From Thermococcus camini (GTDB taxonomy: Archaea; Methanobacteriota_B; Thermococci; Thermococcales; Thermococcaceae): 64,000 nucleotides of DNA. The translations under genes were made by a program, and so were the position numbers. Below, piece by piece: positions 7,486 to 15,581 of the stretch. The stretch covers positions 1,244,277-1,308,276 of the forward strand of contig NZ_LR881183.1 of assembly GCF_904067545.1 (NCBI RefSeq), read 5' to 3'. The notes below the pieces were generated by a model, which was not told the origin of the DNA, did not search any database, and saw only the letters and a list, made by a program, of their open reading frames with translations. Every line of letters begins with the position of its first letter. Positions within the stretch are counted from its first letter, which is position 1.

Positions 7486-7512
7486 AATTCGCCCAAAAAT
7501 TTGAGAGATAAA
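7486..7512 (-). repeat. Right inverted repeat of the candidate element
   Basis: This is the reverse complement of 5891-5917 with one substitution (C for T near the inner end). Outside it, the sequence bears no likeness to the left flank. Confidence 0.8.
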
Positions 7513-7574
7513 TTTGACGATGGCGGCAGGACAACAAAGACGATGCAGAGAACAAAAAGTAAGAAATTAAAGTC

Positions 7575-8930
7575 TCACCGCCCTTCTTTTCGCTCTTTTT
7601 CCTCTATCCACGCGATTACGTTGTCGACTATCCGCGGTGCCATGCCTATGTAGTTCTCCGGCTTCAGGCTCTCAAAGTCTTCTTCAGTTAAAAACTTCCT
7701 CACATCTTTGTTTCCCATGGCAACATCTATCAGGTCCCTGTTCTCGTAGAACGCCTTCATTGCCAGTTGCCTGACGAGCTCGTGCGCCTCCTGCCGCCCC
7801 ATCCCTTTCTCCGTCAGCTTCAGCATCAACGGCTCGGCCATGATGAGGTTGTTGGTCATGTAGAGGTTACTCTTAATGTTCTTCGGAAAGAACTTCAGCC
7901 CGGAGAGAACCTTCTTCATGCTCTTGAGCATCTCGTCAAGCAGGACAAAGCTCTCAGGGAGGATGACCCTTTCAACGGAGGAATTTGTGAGGTCCCTCTC
8001 GTGCCATAGGGGGTTGTTGAGCAGTGCAGGAATGACGTTGGAGTAGAGAACCCTCGCCAGGCCGCTCACCTTCTCGCTCCGTATGGGGTTCCTCTTGTGG
8101 GGCATTGTTGAAGAGCCCACCTGTTTTTTCCCAAAGGGCTCGCTGATTTCAAGTATCTCGGTCCTCTGGAGGTTCCTTATCTCCAGGGCAATCTTGTCAA
8201 GGGTTGAGGCTATGAGTGCCAGAACCATCATGAGTTCTGCATAGACATCGCGCTGGATTATCTGGTTGCTTATCCTGGCGGGTTTTAAGCCGAGGTCTTC
8301 CATGACGAGGCGCTGTATCTCAAGCCCCTTACTCCCAAAGCTCGCCATGGTGCCGACGGCGCCGCTCATCTGGCCAACTAAGACTCTTTCCTTCAGCTCA
8401 TCTATTCTGTCTATGTGTCTCTGTATCTCATCCAGCCATATCGCGAACTTCATGCCGTAGGTCGTTGGGACCGCGTGCTGACCATGGGTTCTTCCGATGC
8501 AGACGGTGTACTTGTGCTCCCCGGCGAGGTTCTTGAGGATCGAACGTATCTCCTTGAGGTCGTTCTTCACTATCTCCAGGCTCTCCTTTATGAGGAGGGC
8601 GTTGGCTGTGTCTATTATGTCATTGGAGGTGGCGCCGAGGTGAACGTACTTGCCGTGCTCGCCGCAGACCTCGCTAAGGGCCTTGACGACGGCCATTATG
8701 TCGTGGTGTATCTCGGCCTCTATCTCCTTGACACGCTCCACTTTGACCCACTTCGTGTTGGCCCTCTCGGAGATGACGCGGGCACTATCCTCGGGTATGT
8801 TTCCAACCTTTGCATGGGCCCTTGCCAGAGCCGCCTCAACGTCGAGAAGTTTTTGGAGTTTATTCTCCTCATCCCAGATGCGTCTCATTTCCTCGCTCCC
8901 GTAGCGGTAGTCAATCGGATGAACGGCCAT
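7575..8930 (-). CDS. purB: Adenylosuccinate lyase
   Basis: PurB releases fumarate from SAICAR in IMP synthesis and from adenylosuccinate in AMP synthesis. The start at 8930 follows GGTGATAAT, the spacing used throughout this genome; a start 15 bases upstream is possible. The 451-residue product shows the fumarase/aspartase superfamily plan: 'MAVHPIDYRYGSEEM' at the N-terminus, 'YVHLGATSNDIIDTANALLI', 'GRTHGQHAVPTTYGMK' with the catalytic His, and the mobile loop signature 'GSSTMPHKRNP' with its catalytic Ser. It has the normal archaeal length. It stands alone, with no other purine genes nearby. Confidence 0.95.
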   Translation of the reverse strand: MAVHPIDYRYGSEEMRRIWDEENKLQKLLDVEAALARAHAKVGNIPEDSARVISERANTKWVKVERVKEIEAEIHHDIMAVVKALSEVCGEHGKYVHLGATSNDIIDTANALLIKESLEIVKNDLKEIRSILKNLAGEHKYTVCIGRTHGQHAVPTTYGMKFAIWLDEIQRHIDRIDELKERVLVGQMSGAVGTMASFGSKGLEIQRLVMEDLGLKPARISNQIIQRDVYAELMMVLALIASTLDKIALEIRNLQRTEILEISEPFGKKQVGSSTMPHKRNPIRSEKVSGLARVLYSNVIPALLNNPLWHERDLTNSSVERVILPESFVLLDEMLKSMKKVLSGLKFFPKNIKSNLYMTNNLIMAEPLMLKLTEKGMGRQEAHELVRQLAMKAFYENRDLIDVAMGNKDVRKFLTEEDFESLKPENYIGMAPRIVDNVIAWIEEKERKEGR

Positions 8931-9065
8931 ATTATCACCAACCATATGGCAATTTCAGGACCTTAAAACCTTTCGCTTAACATAAATTTGCAGGAACATG
9001 GTTGGTCATTTGATTTGCTCATCGGAGCCACAGGAGTGTTCAATAACGCTATTAAACGACCGAAA

Positions 9066-9073
9066 AGTATTTA
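9066..9073 (+). promoter_or_regulatory. Probable TATA box of the alba gene
   Basis: An AAAAGTATTTAACC stretch lies about 50 bases upstream of the alba start and is the only TATA-like site in the 192-base gap after purB that suits this gene. Confidence 0.4.
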
Positions 9074-9122
9074 ACCGGAACCCGACGATAGCCTAACGAC
9101 AAAACTTCCGGAGGTGCCAGAA

Positions 9123-9398
9123 ATGGCTGAGGAGCACGTCGTCTACATTGGAAAGAAGCCGGTTATGAACTACGTCCTCGCTGTGATAACCCAGTTCAAC
9201 GAGGGCGCCAAGGAGGTCAGCGTCAAGGCTCGCGGTAGGGCCATCAGCAGGGCCGTCGATGTCGCCGAGATCGTCAGGAACAGGTTCCTCCCAGAGGTCA
9301 GGGTCAAGGAGATCAGGATCGGCACCGAGGAGCTCCCGACCGCCGACGGCAGGACCGCCAACACCTCGACCATAGAGATCGTTATGGAGAAGCCGTGA
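9123..9398 (+). CDS. albA: DNA/RNA-binding protein Alba
   Basis: Alba is an abundant dimeric chromatin and RNA-binding protein. The ATG at 9123 follows GGAGGTG; the in-frame GTG at 9114 is part of that site. The 91-residue product matches the family end to end: '[20 protein letters not shown]' with the Lys pair that contacts DNA, '[20 protein letters not shown]', '[18 protein letters not shown]' and the '[14 protein letters not shown]' hairpin. A GCTTCAA/TTGAAGC hairpin at 9438-9457 may mark the end of its transcript. Confidence 0.96.
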   Translation: MAEEHVVYIGKKPVMNYVLAVITQFNEGAKEVSVKARGRAISRAVDVAEIVRNRFLPEVRVKEIRIGTEELPTADGRTANTSTIEIVMEKP

Positions 9399-9437
9399 AT
9401 TTGACCCCCTTTCCTTTTCCTTCGGGACTCTTCTGAT

Positions 9438-9457
9438 GCTTCAAACTGACTTGAAGC
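9438..9457. repeat. Seven-pair hairpin after alba
   Basis: GCTTCAA at 9438-9444 pairs with TTGAAGC at 9451-9457 across a six-base loop. It lies 40 bases beyond the alba stop and just upstream of the TATA-like GCTTTAATA of the next gene, so it could be a 3' end stem or an operator. Confidence 0.35.
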
Positions 9458-9507
9458 TGTGAAAAGCTTTAATACGTCCTCACCGTATTCTCCCCGGGTG
9501 GCGCCGT

Positions 9508-10173
9508 TTGGACTATGAGACAATAGACATACACGACGAAAGGGCCAAGGAGCTTGCTCAGATTCTGATGAACGACAAGGCCATAGCTATCCTGCATCTT
9601 GTGGAAGATCGGGCGCTGTCAATAAGCGAGATATCGCGCGAGCTGAGCCTTCCCATCTCCACGGTCTCATACCACATAGACAAAATGCTCAAGGTCGGCC
9701 TCATCGAGGTGGCGGGGAAGAAGTACGGGAAGAGGCTCCAGGAGGTCAAGCTCTACCGCGCCTCCAACAGGCCCATACTTCTCGTACCCCGCAGGAACAT
9801 TGCAAAGGTGAGGAAGAAAGCCGTCATGAGCTTTGAGAAGCTACACGTTATAAGCCTGGGCCTCGCCGGGCTGGTGGCGGTCGGGGTGTACGCCGCGGCG
9901 CGGAACGTACTCGCCCCCACGAATTCCGGCGGCACAACCGGGCCAATCACTAAGTCCGCGGCGGACAACGTCTCGATGATGGTGGCATCCGAAAGGGCCA
10001 TCGTTCCCTCGGCAACGAACACGAGTACCGAATCCGTGCTCCATGCGATTCACTCCACGGTGCCCCGTTCAGGTCTTGAAACCCATGCGACGGCCGTTCC
10101 GGTGGGCTTGGCCATTGTCGCGTTCATCTTAACGTTTCTCCTGATTTCGTACATTATGAAGCGCAGGAGTTGA
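9508..10173 (+). CDS. Membrane-anchored ArsR-type HTH regulator
   Basis: A TTG start at 9508 is chosen because GGGTGG stands just before it and the winged-helix domain begins early. Residues 10-~95 form an ArsR/GntR-like winged helix ('RALSISEISRELSLPISTVS', 'YHIDKMLKVGLIEVAGKKYG'). A transmembrane helix follows near 113-132 ('LHVISLGLAGLVAVGVYAAA'), then a ~65-residue Ser/Thr-rich segment presumably outside the cell, then a second helix near 198-217 and a basic end (KRRS). A cytoplasmic DNA-binding domain tethered to the membrane with an outside loop suggests a one-component sensor. The target and signal are unknown. Confidence 0.75.
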   Translation: MDYETIDIHDERAKELAQILMNDKAIAILHLVEDRALSISEISRELSLPISTVSYHIDKMLKVGLIEVAGKKYGKRLQEVKLYRASNRPILLVPRRNIAKVRKKAVMSFEKLHVISLGLAGLVAVGVYAAARNVLAPTNSGGTTGPITKSAADNVSMMVASERAIVPSATNTSTESVLHAIHSTVPRSGLETHATAVPVGLAIVAFILTFLLISYIMKRRS

Positions 10174-10223
10174 AGAAAAGGTTTTTAAGTTTCTTCTCCA
10201 ACCCCCGTTGGCGAGGTGATAAA

Positions 10224-10757
10224 ATGGCACCTAGGATAGCCGTGGGACAAGTGGTTAAGAGGAAGGCAGTCATTGTCAAGCCGGACGATACCGTCCACAG
10301 GGTCGCCAAGATTCTCTCAAAGAACAAGGTGGGAAGCGCGGTTGTTGTTAAAGGTGACGAGGTCATTGGAATAATAACCGACCGTGATATACTCGACAAG
10401 GTCGTTGCGAAGGGAAGGGACCCCAAGACGGTCAAGGTCGAGGAGGTCATGACGAAGAACCCGATAACCATCGAGGACGACTACGAGGTTCAGGACGCGA
10501 TCGACAAGATGATGGACAAGGGCATCAGGAGGCTTCTCGTTACCAGACTGGGAAGGCCGATAGGCTTCGTCACCGCGGCAGACCTTCTAGCTGCGCTCAA
10601 CGCGTACAACAGTGAAAGTGAGGAGGAGACCAGCGAGGAGACCGAGGTCTACGGCATCTGCGAGCTCTGCGGTCAGTACGGCCCGCTCTACAAGGTCTAC
10701 ATCGAGGGCGGCGAGAAGTGGATATGCGAGAGCTGCAAGGACAGCCTCAATCTCTGA
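10224..10757 (+). CDS. CBS-domain protein with C-terminal zinc ribbon
   Basis: The ATG at 10224 follows GAGGTGAT. Of 177 residues, ~1-125 contain two CBS motifs ('VGSAVVVKGDEVIGIITDRD' and 'IRRLLVTRLGRPIGFVTAAD'), which bind adenine nucleotides. After an acidic linker (SESEEETSEETE), residues ~142-173 form a zinc ribbon with C-x2-C pairs ('CELCGQYG' and 'CESC'). Such proteins are common in Thermococcales; the ligand and target are not known. The gene overlaps the end of the convergent NTPase gene by 11 bases. Confidence 0.85.
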   Translation: MAPRIAVGQVVKRKAVIVKPDDTVHRVAKILSKNKVGSAVVVKGDEVIGIITDRDILDKVVAKGRDPKTVKVEEVMTKNPITIEDDYEVQDAIDKMMDKGIRRLLVTRLGRPIGFVTAADLLAALNAYNSESEEETSEETEVYGICELCGQYGPLYKVYIEGGEKWICESCKDSLNL

Positions 10758-11289
10758 CTCCCTTCAGTTCTTTCATAACTTCGTCCATTACCTCAGCGAA
10801 GGCTCTGTTTCTGTTCTCGACGCTCAGCGTGTAGAGCTTTCCACGGGGGCGGAACTTGTCAGCCATCTTCCTGTGGACAACTGCCAGAAGGGGCTTTTCT
10901 GACCTCAGAACTTCCCCCACAACGCGGATGAACTCGTCGCTCTTGTACTCCATCGGGCCGATTTCGTCTATGACTATCAGATCGGCCTCAACCAGGGCGC
11001 GTTTTATCGCCGAAACACCGACACGGTTTATTTCGTCAACATGGACGACGTACTTCCCGAAGGGAACCCCTGGGAGGTGTGAGGTTCCCCTAACGCTGGC
11101 CAGGGTTCCCTCTTCCCCGGTGTCGAGGGCCGTAATCCTGAATCCCACGCGCCTTCCTCCCCTCCGCACTTCTCTCGTGATCATTCCGCCGACGAGATAG
11201 CCCCAGCGATCGACTTCTTTAGCAACCCGCTCCACGAGCGTTGTCTTCCCGACTCCCGCCGGACCGGTCACGAATATTCTCAGCGTCAT
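10747..11289 (-). CDS. Nucleoside-triphosphatase, THEP1 family
   Basis: The start at 11289 follows GGTGGTTGAA; the open frame extends 71 codons further but that part overlaps mtnA. The 180-residue product has Walker A 'GPAGVGKT' at 9-16, Walker B 'DLIVIDEIGPM', and 'GKYVVHVDEINRVGVSAIKR', all typical of the THEP1/NTPase-1 family. Characterised members hydrolyse NTPs slowly, and RNA-related roles are suspected. It is divergent from mtnA with start codons about 55 bases apart. Confidence 0.88.
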   Translation of the reverse strand: MTLRIFVTGPAGVGKTTLVERVAKEVDRWGYLVGGMITREVRRGGRRVGFRITALDTGEEGTLASVRGTSHLPGVPFGKYVVHVDEINRVGVSAIKRALVEADLIVIDEIGPMEYKSDEFIRVVGEVLRSEKPLLAVVHRKMADKFRPRGKLYTLSVENRNRAFAEVMDEVMKELKGVRD

Positions 11290-11344
11290 TTCAACCACCG
11301 AAGGAGATTTAAGTTCCTCCCTTAAACCCTTTGGGGTGATGACT

Positions 11345-12418
11345 GTGGAGGTAAGGTATAGGCCCGAGGAACTCACGAGGCTTCCGAGGAGCGTGAGGTA
11401 TGAGAAGGGAAAGGTCATCATGATCGACCAGACCCTTTTGCCGGGGGAGTTCAAGACGATAGAGCTGGGAACCGTTGACCAAGTCGCGGAAGCGATAGTC
11501 ACGATGAAGGTCCGCGGTGCTCCTGCTATAGGTGCTTCCGCCGCCTTTGGTTTAGCTCTCTACGCGGACACGACGAAGGCCAAAACCAAGGACGAGCTCA
11601 TGGACGGATTTTACTCGGCCTACGACAGGCTCAAGAACACGAGACCGACGGCTGTGAACCTCTTCTGGGCCCTCAACAGGATAAAGAAGCTCGTGGAGGA
11701 AAACCTTGAAAGCCCGCTCGACGAGATTAAGAGGCTTATCGTCGCGGAGGCGCAGAAGATAGCGGATGAAGACGTTGAGGCCAACCTCAGAATGGGGCAC
11801 TACGGAGCCGAAGCCCTGCCTGAGGGGAACGTTCTCACCCACTGCAACGCGGGAAGCTTGGCGACCGTCCAGCTCGGAACCGTTGGCGCTGTTTTAAGGG
11901 TCATGCACCGGGACGGAAACCTGAAGCTCCTCTGGGTGGATGAGACGAGGCCGGTTCTTCAGGGCGCGAGGCTTTCCGCGTGGGAGTACCACTACGACGG
12001 GGTTCCGCTAAAGCTGATAACCGACAACATGGCCGGCTTTGTGATGGCTCAAGGCAAAGTCGATGCGATAATAGTTGGTGCCGACAGGATTGTAGCGAAC
12101 GGCGACTTCGCCAACAAGATAGGCACCTACACTTTGGCAGTTTTGGCGAAGGAGCACGGGATACCGTTCTTCACGGTCGCGCCGCTGTCAACGATTGACA
12201 TGAGCCTTAAGAGCGGAAAGGAGATACCCATAGAGGAAAGGAAACCGGAAGAAGTTCTCACCTGCGGTGGCTGCAAGATTGCCCCCGATGTGGACGTCTA
12301 CAACCCGGCCTTCGACGTCACGCCCCACAAGTATCTCACTGGAATAATAACCGACAGGGGCGTCGTTTATCCACCATTCGAGAGGAATTTGAAGAGGCTG
12401 TTCAAGGAAGAACCGTGA
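11345..12418 (+). CDS. mtnA: S-methyl-5-thioribose-1-phosphate isomerase
   Basis: MtnA converts methylthioribose-1-phosphate to methylthioribulose-1-phosphate in methionine salvage. GTG 11345 is chosen because GGGGTGAT precedes it by four bases and the product then begins MEVRYRPEEL, the usual Thermococcales start; ATG 11339 is the alternative. The 357-residue protein belongs to the aIF-2B-like isomerases. 'VRGAPAIGASAAFG' marks MtnA, 'HCNAGSLAT' holds catalytic Cys167 and 'GADRIVANGDFANKIGTY' holds catalytic Asp247. It was formerly annotated as an eIF-2B subunit, which the active-site residues argue against. Archaeal members may also serve AMP or other sugar-phosphate salvage. Confidence 0.9.
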   Translation: MEVRYRPEELTRLPRSVRYEKGKVIMIDQTLLPGEFKTIELGTVDQVAEAIVTMKVRGAPAIGASAAFGLALYADTTKAKTKDELMDGFYSAYDRLKNTRPTAVNLFWALNRIKKLVEENLESPLDEIKRLIVAEAQKIADEDVEANLRMGHYGAEALPEGNVLTHCNAGSLATVQLGTVGAVLRVMHRDGNLKLLWVDETRPVLQGARLSAWEYHYDGVPLKLITDNMAGFVMAQGKVDAIIVGADRIVANGDFANKIGTYTLAVLAKEHGIPFFTVAPLSTIDMSLKSGKEIPIEERKPEEVLTCGGCKIAPDVDVYNPAFDVTPHKYLTGIITDRGVVYPPFERNLKRLFKEEP

Positions 12419-12529
12419 AACCTTCCTTTTCCGCGGCGTTTGTTTTTATTTTAGCAAAAGAATATTCCAAAAAAGGAACAAAAACTTAAAAGCCAAATTT
12501 AAAGTTTAAGGGTTCATAGGTGTGTGAGT

Positions 12530-13414
12530 ATGAGAGGTATACGGGATCTCAATATACTTAAAGACTACGTTCATGACGCTCTAAAACAAGAAATACAAAA
12601 TGGGAATGATAAAATATACATAGGACGGAGAGCTAGTGGCAGTGCGAGTGGTTTACCCTTCGAAGAGTGGACAAAAGAAGCGATTGAAAACTATGCCAGA
12701 AGGAACAACATACAGATCAGGGTGTTTCTTCAGGAGGAATTTCTAAGGGAGGTGGTGGATGAGCTTAAGAATAGGGGATACACCACACCTCAGCGCATTG
12801 AGAACTTTCTTTATGAAAATACCTGGTGGGGGCTGAGACCTTCCTCACAGGGACAACACTACTTCTTCTCAAAGGGACAGCTGGAGGATGCAATAGCTGG
12901 TCGGGATGTGAGAGCATATCAGCAGAGTATTGCTGATTTGGTAGTCTTCTATGGAGACGACCTGATTGCAGATATAAATAAGATCGTTGCCATAAATGTG
13001 AAGTCTCACGATCTTGGGAAGAAGAGTAGGCATCCGAACATTGTTTCAGCGAAGCGCCTTCTGGAGTACTTTAACGACATACTCGATAAGAACCCTAGCT
13101 ATCTCGACGATTTTGAACTGTGGTTTATTGGGATATATTACGAGAGAAGAGATTCATATGCATATCTCTCACAAAACGAAGTTTATCTAAGGGACTTATT
13201 CAAATTGAAAATATCTGAAATACCAGTGATCAACTTCGATGCGGCAATCCAACTGCAGTGGCACATTAAGGAAATGGAAGAATACCAATCTCAAACAAAA
13301 GAAGATTTTATTAAAAATCTGGCGGTTGAAACACAGAAACGGTGGAAGGAGTTCTCAGAGAAGCGGACGGAAGTAATCGACGATTTGGTCGGCAGTATAT
13401 TGGAGAAGTTATAA
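12530..13414 (+). CDS. HincII-like type II restriction endonuclease
   Basis: The ATG at 12530 follows AGGTGTGTG and yields 294 residues. The order of motifs follows HincII: an N-terminal 'SGSASGLPFEEWTKEAI', a nuclease core with Asp136 ('QQSIADLVVF') and Lys158 ('VAINVKSHDLGKK'), 'RHPNIVSAKRLLEYF', and a C-terminal 'INFDAAIQLQWHIKEMEEY' that matches the HincII helix region. The second catalytic carboxylate expected just before the Val-Lys is Asn156 here, so activity is uncertain. HincII cuts GTYRAC; the specificity here may differ. The gene converges on the methylase gene with a 72-base gap, and an AT-rich promoter region lies at 12440-12520. Confidence 0.8.
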   Translation: MRGIRDLNILKDYVHDALKQEIQNGNDKIYIGRRASGSASGLPFEEWTKEAIENYARRNNIQIRVFLQEEFLREVVDELKNRGYTTPQRIENFLYENTWWGLRPSSQGQHYFFSKGQLEDAIAGRDVRAYQQSIADLVVFYGDDLIADINKIVAINVKSHDLGKKSRHPNIVSAKRLLEYFNDILDKNPSYLDDFELWFIGIYYERRDSYAYLSQNEVYLRDLFKLKISEIPVINFDAAIQLQWHIKEMEEYQSQTKEDFIKNLAVETQKRWKEFSEKRTEVIDDLVGSILEKL

Positions 13415-13486
13415 ACTTGAAATGCAAATGGGAAGCACCTTAAACATCAATAGAAAAAGATCGTGAAAGAGTGATAGTTTAACTCA

Positions 13487-15121
13487 TCACATCTTCTCCT
13501 TTGTTCTTATCAGTTCGGTTACACATTCGTCTATTCTACTGATGTATTCTGATGGCTTCTTTGTTTTGATGATCTTTTCCACCGTCGCAACAATCTCGTC
13601 GTGTATCCTGACCTCCTCCTCGTTCGAGAAGTCGATCCGTATTATTGGAATGATCGCCAGTGGTCTCTCTGAGAAATCATAGACCCCGCCGCGGGAGAAA
13701 CCTTTGTGGAGGATGTAGTCCTGATATACACTCGAATTGAGGAGACCGACGACATACTTAGTGCTCTCTTTGACCCCGTCCTTGAGGACTATTACGGTCA
13801 CATCCTGTGTAGCATAGTATCTTTCGTCCTCGGTATCGTGGATATATGTAAATCTGAAGTAACCTCTGGAGTCGTAGCGCTCTTTGCTGGGTATCAATAT
13901 CTTTTCGTTGTGATTTTCGAAGAGGTGTTTGTTTCTGGGGAATACCCAGTGCCACCAGGGGATATCTCTACCGTAATTATAGCGAGCGAGAAGTTTGTCT
14001 TTGTATGGAAGAAGGTGGGCATAGAAGTTCGGACATAGTCTTTTGAACACACTCTCTTCTTCAATGTCATTAGCATATATATAGGGTACGGGGGGTTTTT
14101 CTGGAATAACCCTGTTAAGAGTTTTTGCTTTGTATACCAGGATTATCCTCTTTTTCTCTTCGGGTGTTAGGGTTCTTAGCTCATCGGGATTAAGAACAAA
14201 TGCTTTATCCAGACCGCTTACCATACCGTTACCAATATCCGCCATTTCTCCGAGTGGGGTGAGGATTTCTGGCCGCTCAGTTTCGAGTCTTATGAGGGGG
14301 TTTGAGTTGTTCGGTGGAAGTGGCTTCCAAGGTTCGCCATCTTCGAATTGATCGTGTATATATGCTTCATAGATGCCTTCCCGTATGTAGCCTCCATTGC
14401 AACCCTCAAGTCTCCCCAACAATTCCCGCACCTTTTTGAGATGTTTCGGCGCCAGTTTCTCTTTCGTGTGGAGGTTCACTATCTTAACAGGCCTGTTTCT
14501 TCTTTCTTTTACATATTTGAATATGATAATCGTTGAAGAGACTTTAGGGAATATCCTCATCTCATTAAAGTTTATCAGAAGCTCGAGGTCTCCGTGCTTC
14601 ATAAGGTATTCTCTCAACCGTTTCCCGTGAACAGTCTCTGTCCAAAAGACTGGGGTAATGAAAATAAGCTCCCCACCTGGTTTCAGCATATTTACTGAGT
14701 GATATATGAAGGCATAAGTGAGGTCTCCTAGGCCGTTTATGATTTTATCCCAGTATGGGCTCGTTTTGAACATATTTCTCCATTCCTCTGGTATGTTCTT
14801 CCATCTTACATACGGAGGATTGCCAATAACGACATCGAACTTTTCTCTCGCAGGGACTTCGAGGAAGTTGCGATACTTCATTAGTACAGGCGATTTGTTT
14901 GGAAGTGTCTTATCAATCTCATATGCTACAATGTCCCTGAAACCCGCTTCCCACAGACTTTTGATGAAAATTCCCTCTCCAGCACTTGGTTCGAGCACTT
15001 TGGCATCTTTGGGATGAGAGATCAAAGAAACCATAAAGTCAGCAACATTTTTTGGAGTGAAATACTGGCCATACAATTTAGTTCTTTTTATAGTTATATT
15101 TTTATCTTTTGATTTTATCAT
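13487..15121 (-). CDS. N6-adenine DNA methyltransferase of a type II restriction-modification system
   Basis: This 544-residue enzyme has motif X 'LYGQYFTPKNVADFMV', SAM-binding motif I 'EPSAGEG' (44-50) and catalytic motif IV 'NPPYVRW' (101-107), the N6-adenine gamma class. The C-terminal half is a target-recognition region with TaqI-class features ('GRDIPWWHWVFPRNK', 'VVGLLNSSVYQDYI'). It protects host sites from the convergent HincII-like nuclease. Its ATG overlaps the stop of the upstream small gene (ATGA at 15118-15121), so it depends on translation of that gene. Base composition is lower in GC than neighbouring housekeeping genes, consistent with transfer. Confidence 0.9.
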   Translation of the reverse strand: MIKSKDKNITIKRTKLYGQYFTPKNVADFMVSLISHPKDAKVLEPSAGEGIFIKSLWEAGFRDIVAYEIDKTLPNKSPVLMKYRNFLEVPAREKFDVVIGNPPYVRWKNIPEEWRNMFKTSPYWDKIINGLGDLTYAFIYHSVNMLKPGGELIFITPVFWTETVHGKRLREYLMKHGDLELLINFNEMRIFPKVSSTIIIFKYVKERRNRPVKIVNLHTKEKLAPKHLKKVRELLGRLEGCNGGYIREGIYEAYIHDQFEDGEPWKPLPPNNSNPLIRLETERPEILTPLGEMADIGNGMVSGLDKAFVLNPDELRTLTPEEKKRIILVYKAKTLNRVIPEKPPVPYIYANDIEEESVFKRLCPNFYAHLLPYKDKLLARYNYGRDIPWWHWVFPRNKHLFENHNEKILIPSKERYDSRGYFRFTYIHDTEDERYYATQDVTVIVLKDGVKESTKYVVGLLNSSVYQDYILHKGFSRGGVYDFSERPLAIIPIIRIDFSNEEEVRIHDEIVATVEKIIKTKKPSEYISRIDECVTELIRTKEKM

Positions 15122-15297
15122 CTTTTATCCTCCGAAATCTCCCTTTTCACGATAGTGGACATGATGGATTTCTCCGACAGCCAAGCCAAGACAATATTCC
15201 TGATTAAGTCGGCATCACTCTCTCCCATTTTGCCCTTTAGCCTCTTCAAAATCTTCCATTGTTCATCCGTGAAGGTTACCTGAATCCTCCTACTCAT
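15118..15297 (-). CDS. Ribbon-helix-helix DNA-binding protein, likely controller of the methylase
   Basis: The start at 15297 follows GGTGTGTGTT; the longer frame would run through the TATA box. The 59-residue protein begins 'MSRRIQVTFTDEQWKILKRL', a CopG/Arc-type ribbon-helix-helix, with a second helix 'DADLIRNIVLAWLSEK'. Its TGA overlaps the methylase ATG by four bases. A TATA box lies 30-40 bases upstream. By analogy with controller (C) proteins of bacterial R-M systems it may regulate methylase or nuclease expression; that is inference. Confidence 0.8.
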   Translation of the reverse strand: MSRRIQVTFTDEQWKILKRLKGKMGESDADLIRNIVLAWLSEKSIMSTIVKREISEDKR

Positions 15298-15326
15298 AAC
15301 ACACACCAAAGACACATGGGGGACAC

Positions 15327-15337
15327 AATATATAAAG
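15327..15337 (-). promoter_or_regulatory. TATA box of the RHH-methylase operon
   Basis: On the minus strand CTTTATATATT lies 30-40 bases before the ATG at 15297, giving a very short leader. It is the only strong promoter visible for the two-gene operon. Confidence 0.6.
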
Positions 15338-15391
15338 TTTGCTATGCGAGTGTGTTTATTATTGGGCATTTCAAAATTAAATCAAAAAACG

Positions 15392-15556
15392 CTACCTCCA
15401 CTCCTCATCCCTCTCTCTGAGAATCTCACCGCTAAGTTCGCCCTTGACGGATTTCAAAATCTCCCTAACTTCATCGATTGGAGGAGCTTTTTTCAAGAAC
15501 CTTTTCAGGTGGGGGTAGGTTATCATGAGCTGAACGCGCCTCGCTGAGAGGGGCAT
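15392..15556 (-). CDS. Small hypothetical protein (54 aa)
   Basis: Read on the minus strand, an ATG at 15556 preceded by GGTGATGCC opens a 54-residue frame ending at TAG 15392-15394. The product starts MPLSARRVQLMITYPHLKRF and ends in a charged helix (EILRERDEEWR). The strong ribosome-binding site at the usual spacing supports it. The length and charged C-terminal helix recall VapB-type antitoxins, but no toxin is adjacent and no family is recognised. Confidence 0.55.
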   Translation of the reverse strand: MPLSARRVQLMITYPHLKRFLKKAPPIDEVREILKSVKGELSGEILRERDEEWR

Positions 15557-15581
15557 GGCATCACCGGTTAAAGTTTAGCCA

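Larger units (their letters stand above)
5891..7512. mobile_element. Candidate insertion bounded by 27-bp inverted repeats, unknown family
   Basis: A 27-base sequence at 5891-5917 recurs in inverted orientation at 7486-7512 with one mismatch. Similarity stops at the outer edges, so these look like true ends. Between them are two strongly AT-rich arms (about 5918-6115 and 7330-7485) flanking a core of ordinary composition. The core holds one credible gene, 6220-6570 minus. Nothing resembling a transposase, integrase or relaxase was found, and no target-site duplication is obvious. It sits between the DUF134 gene and purB. It could be a non-autonomous element, a decayed insertion or an invertible segment. 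The rest of the core (6571-7330) has only short open frames with no support. Confidence 0.6.
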
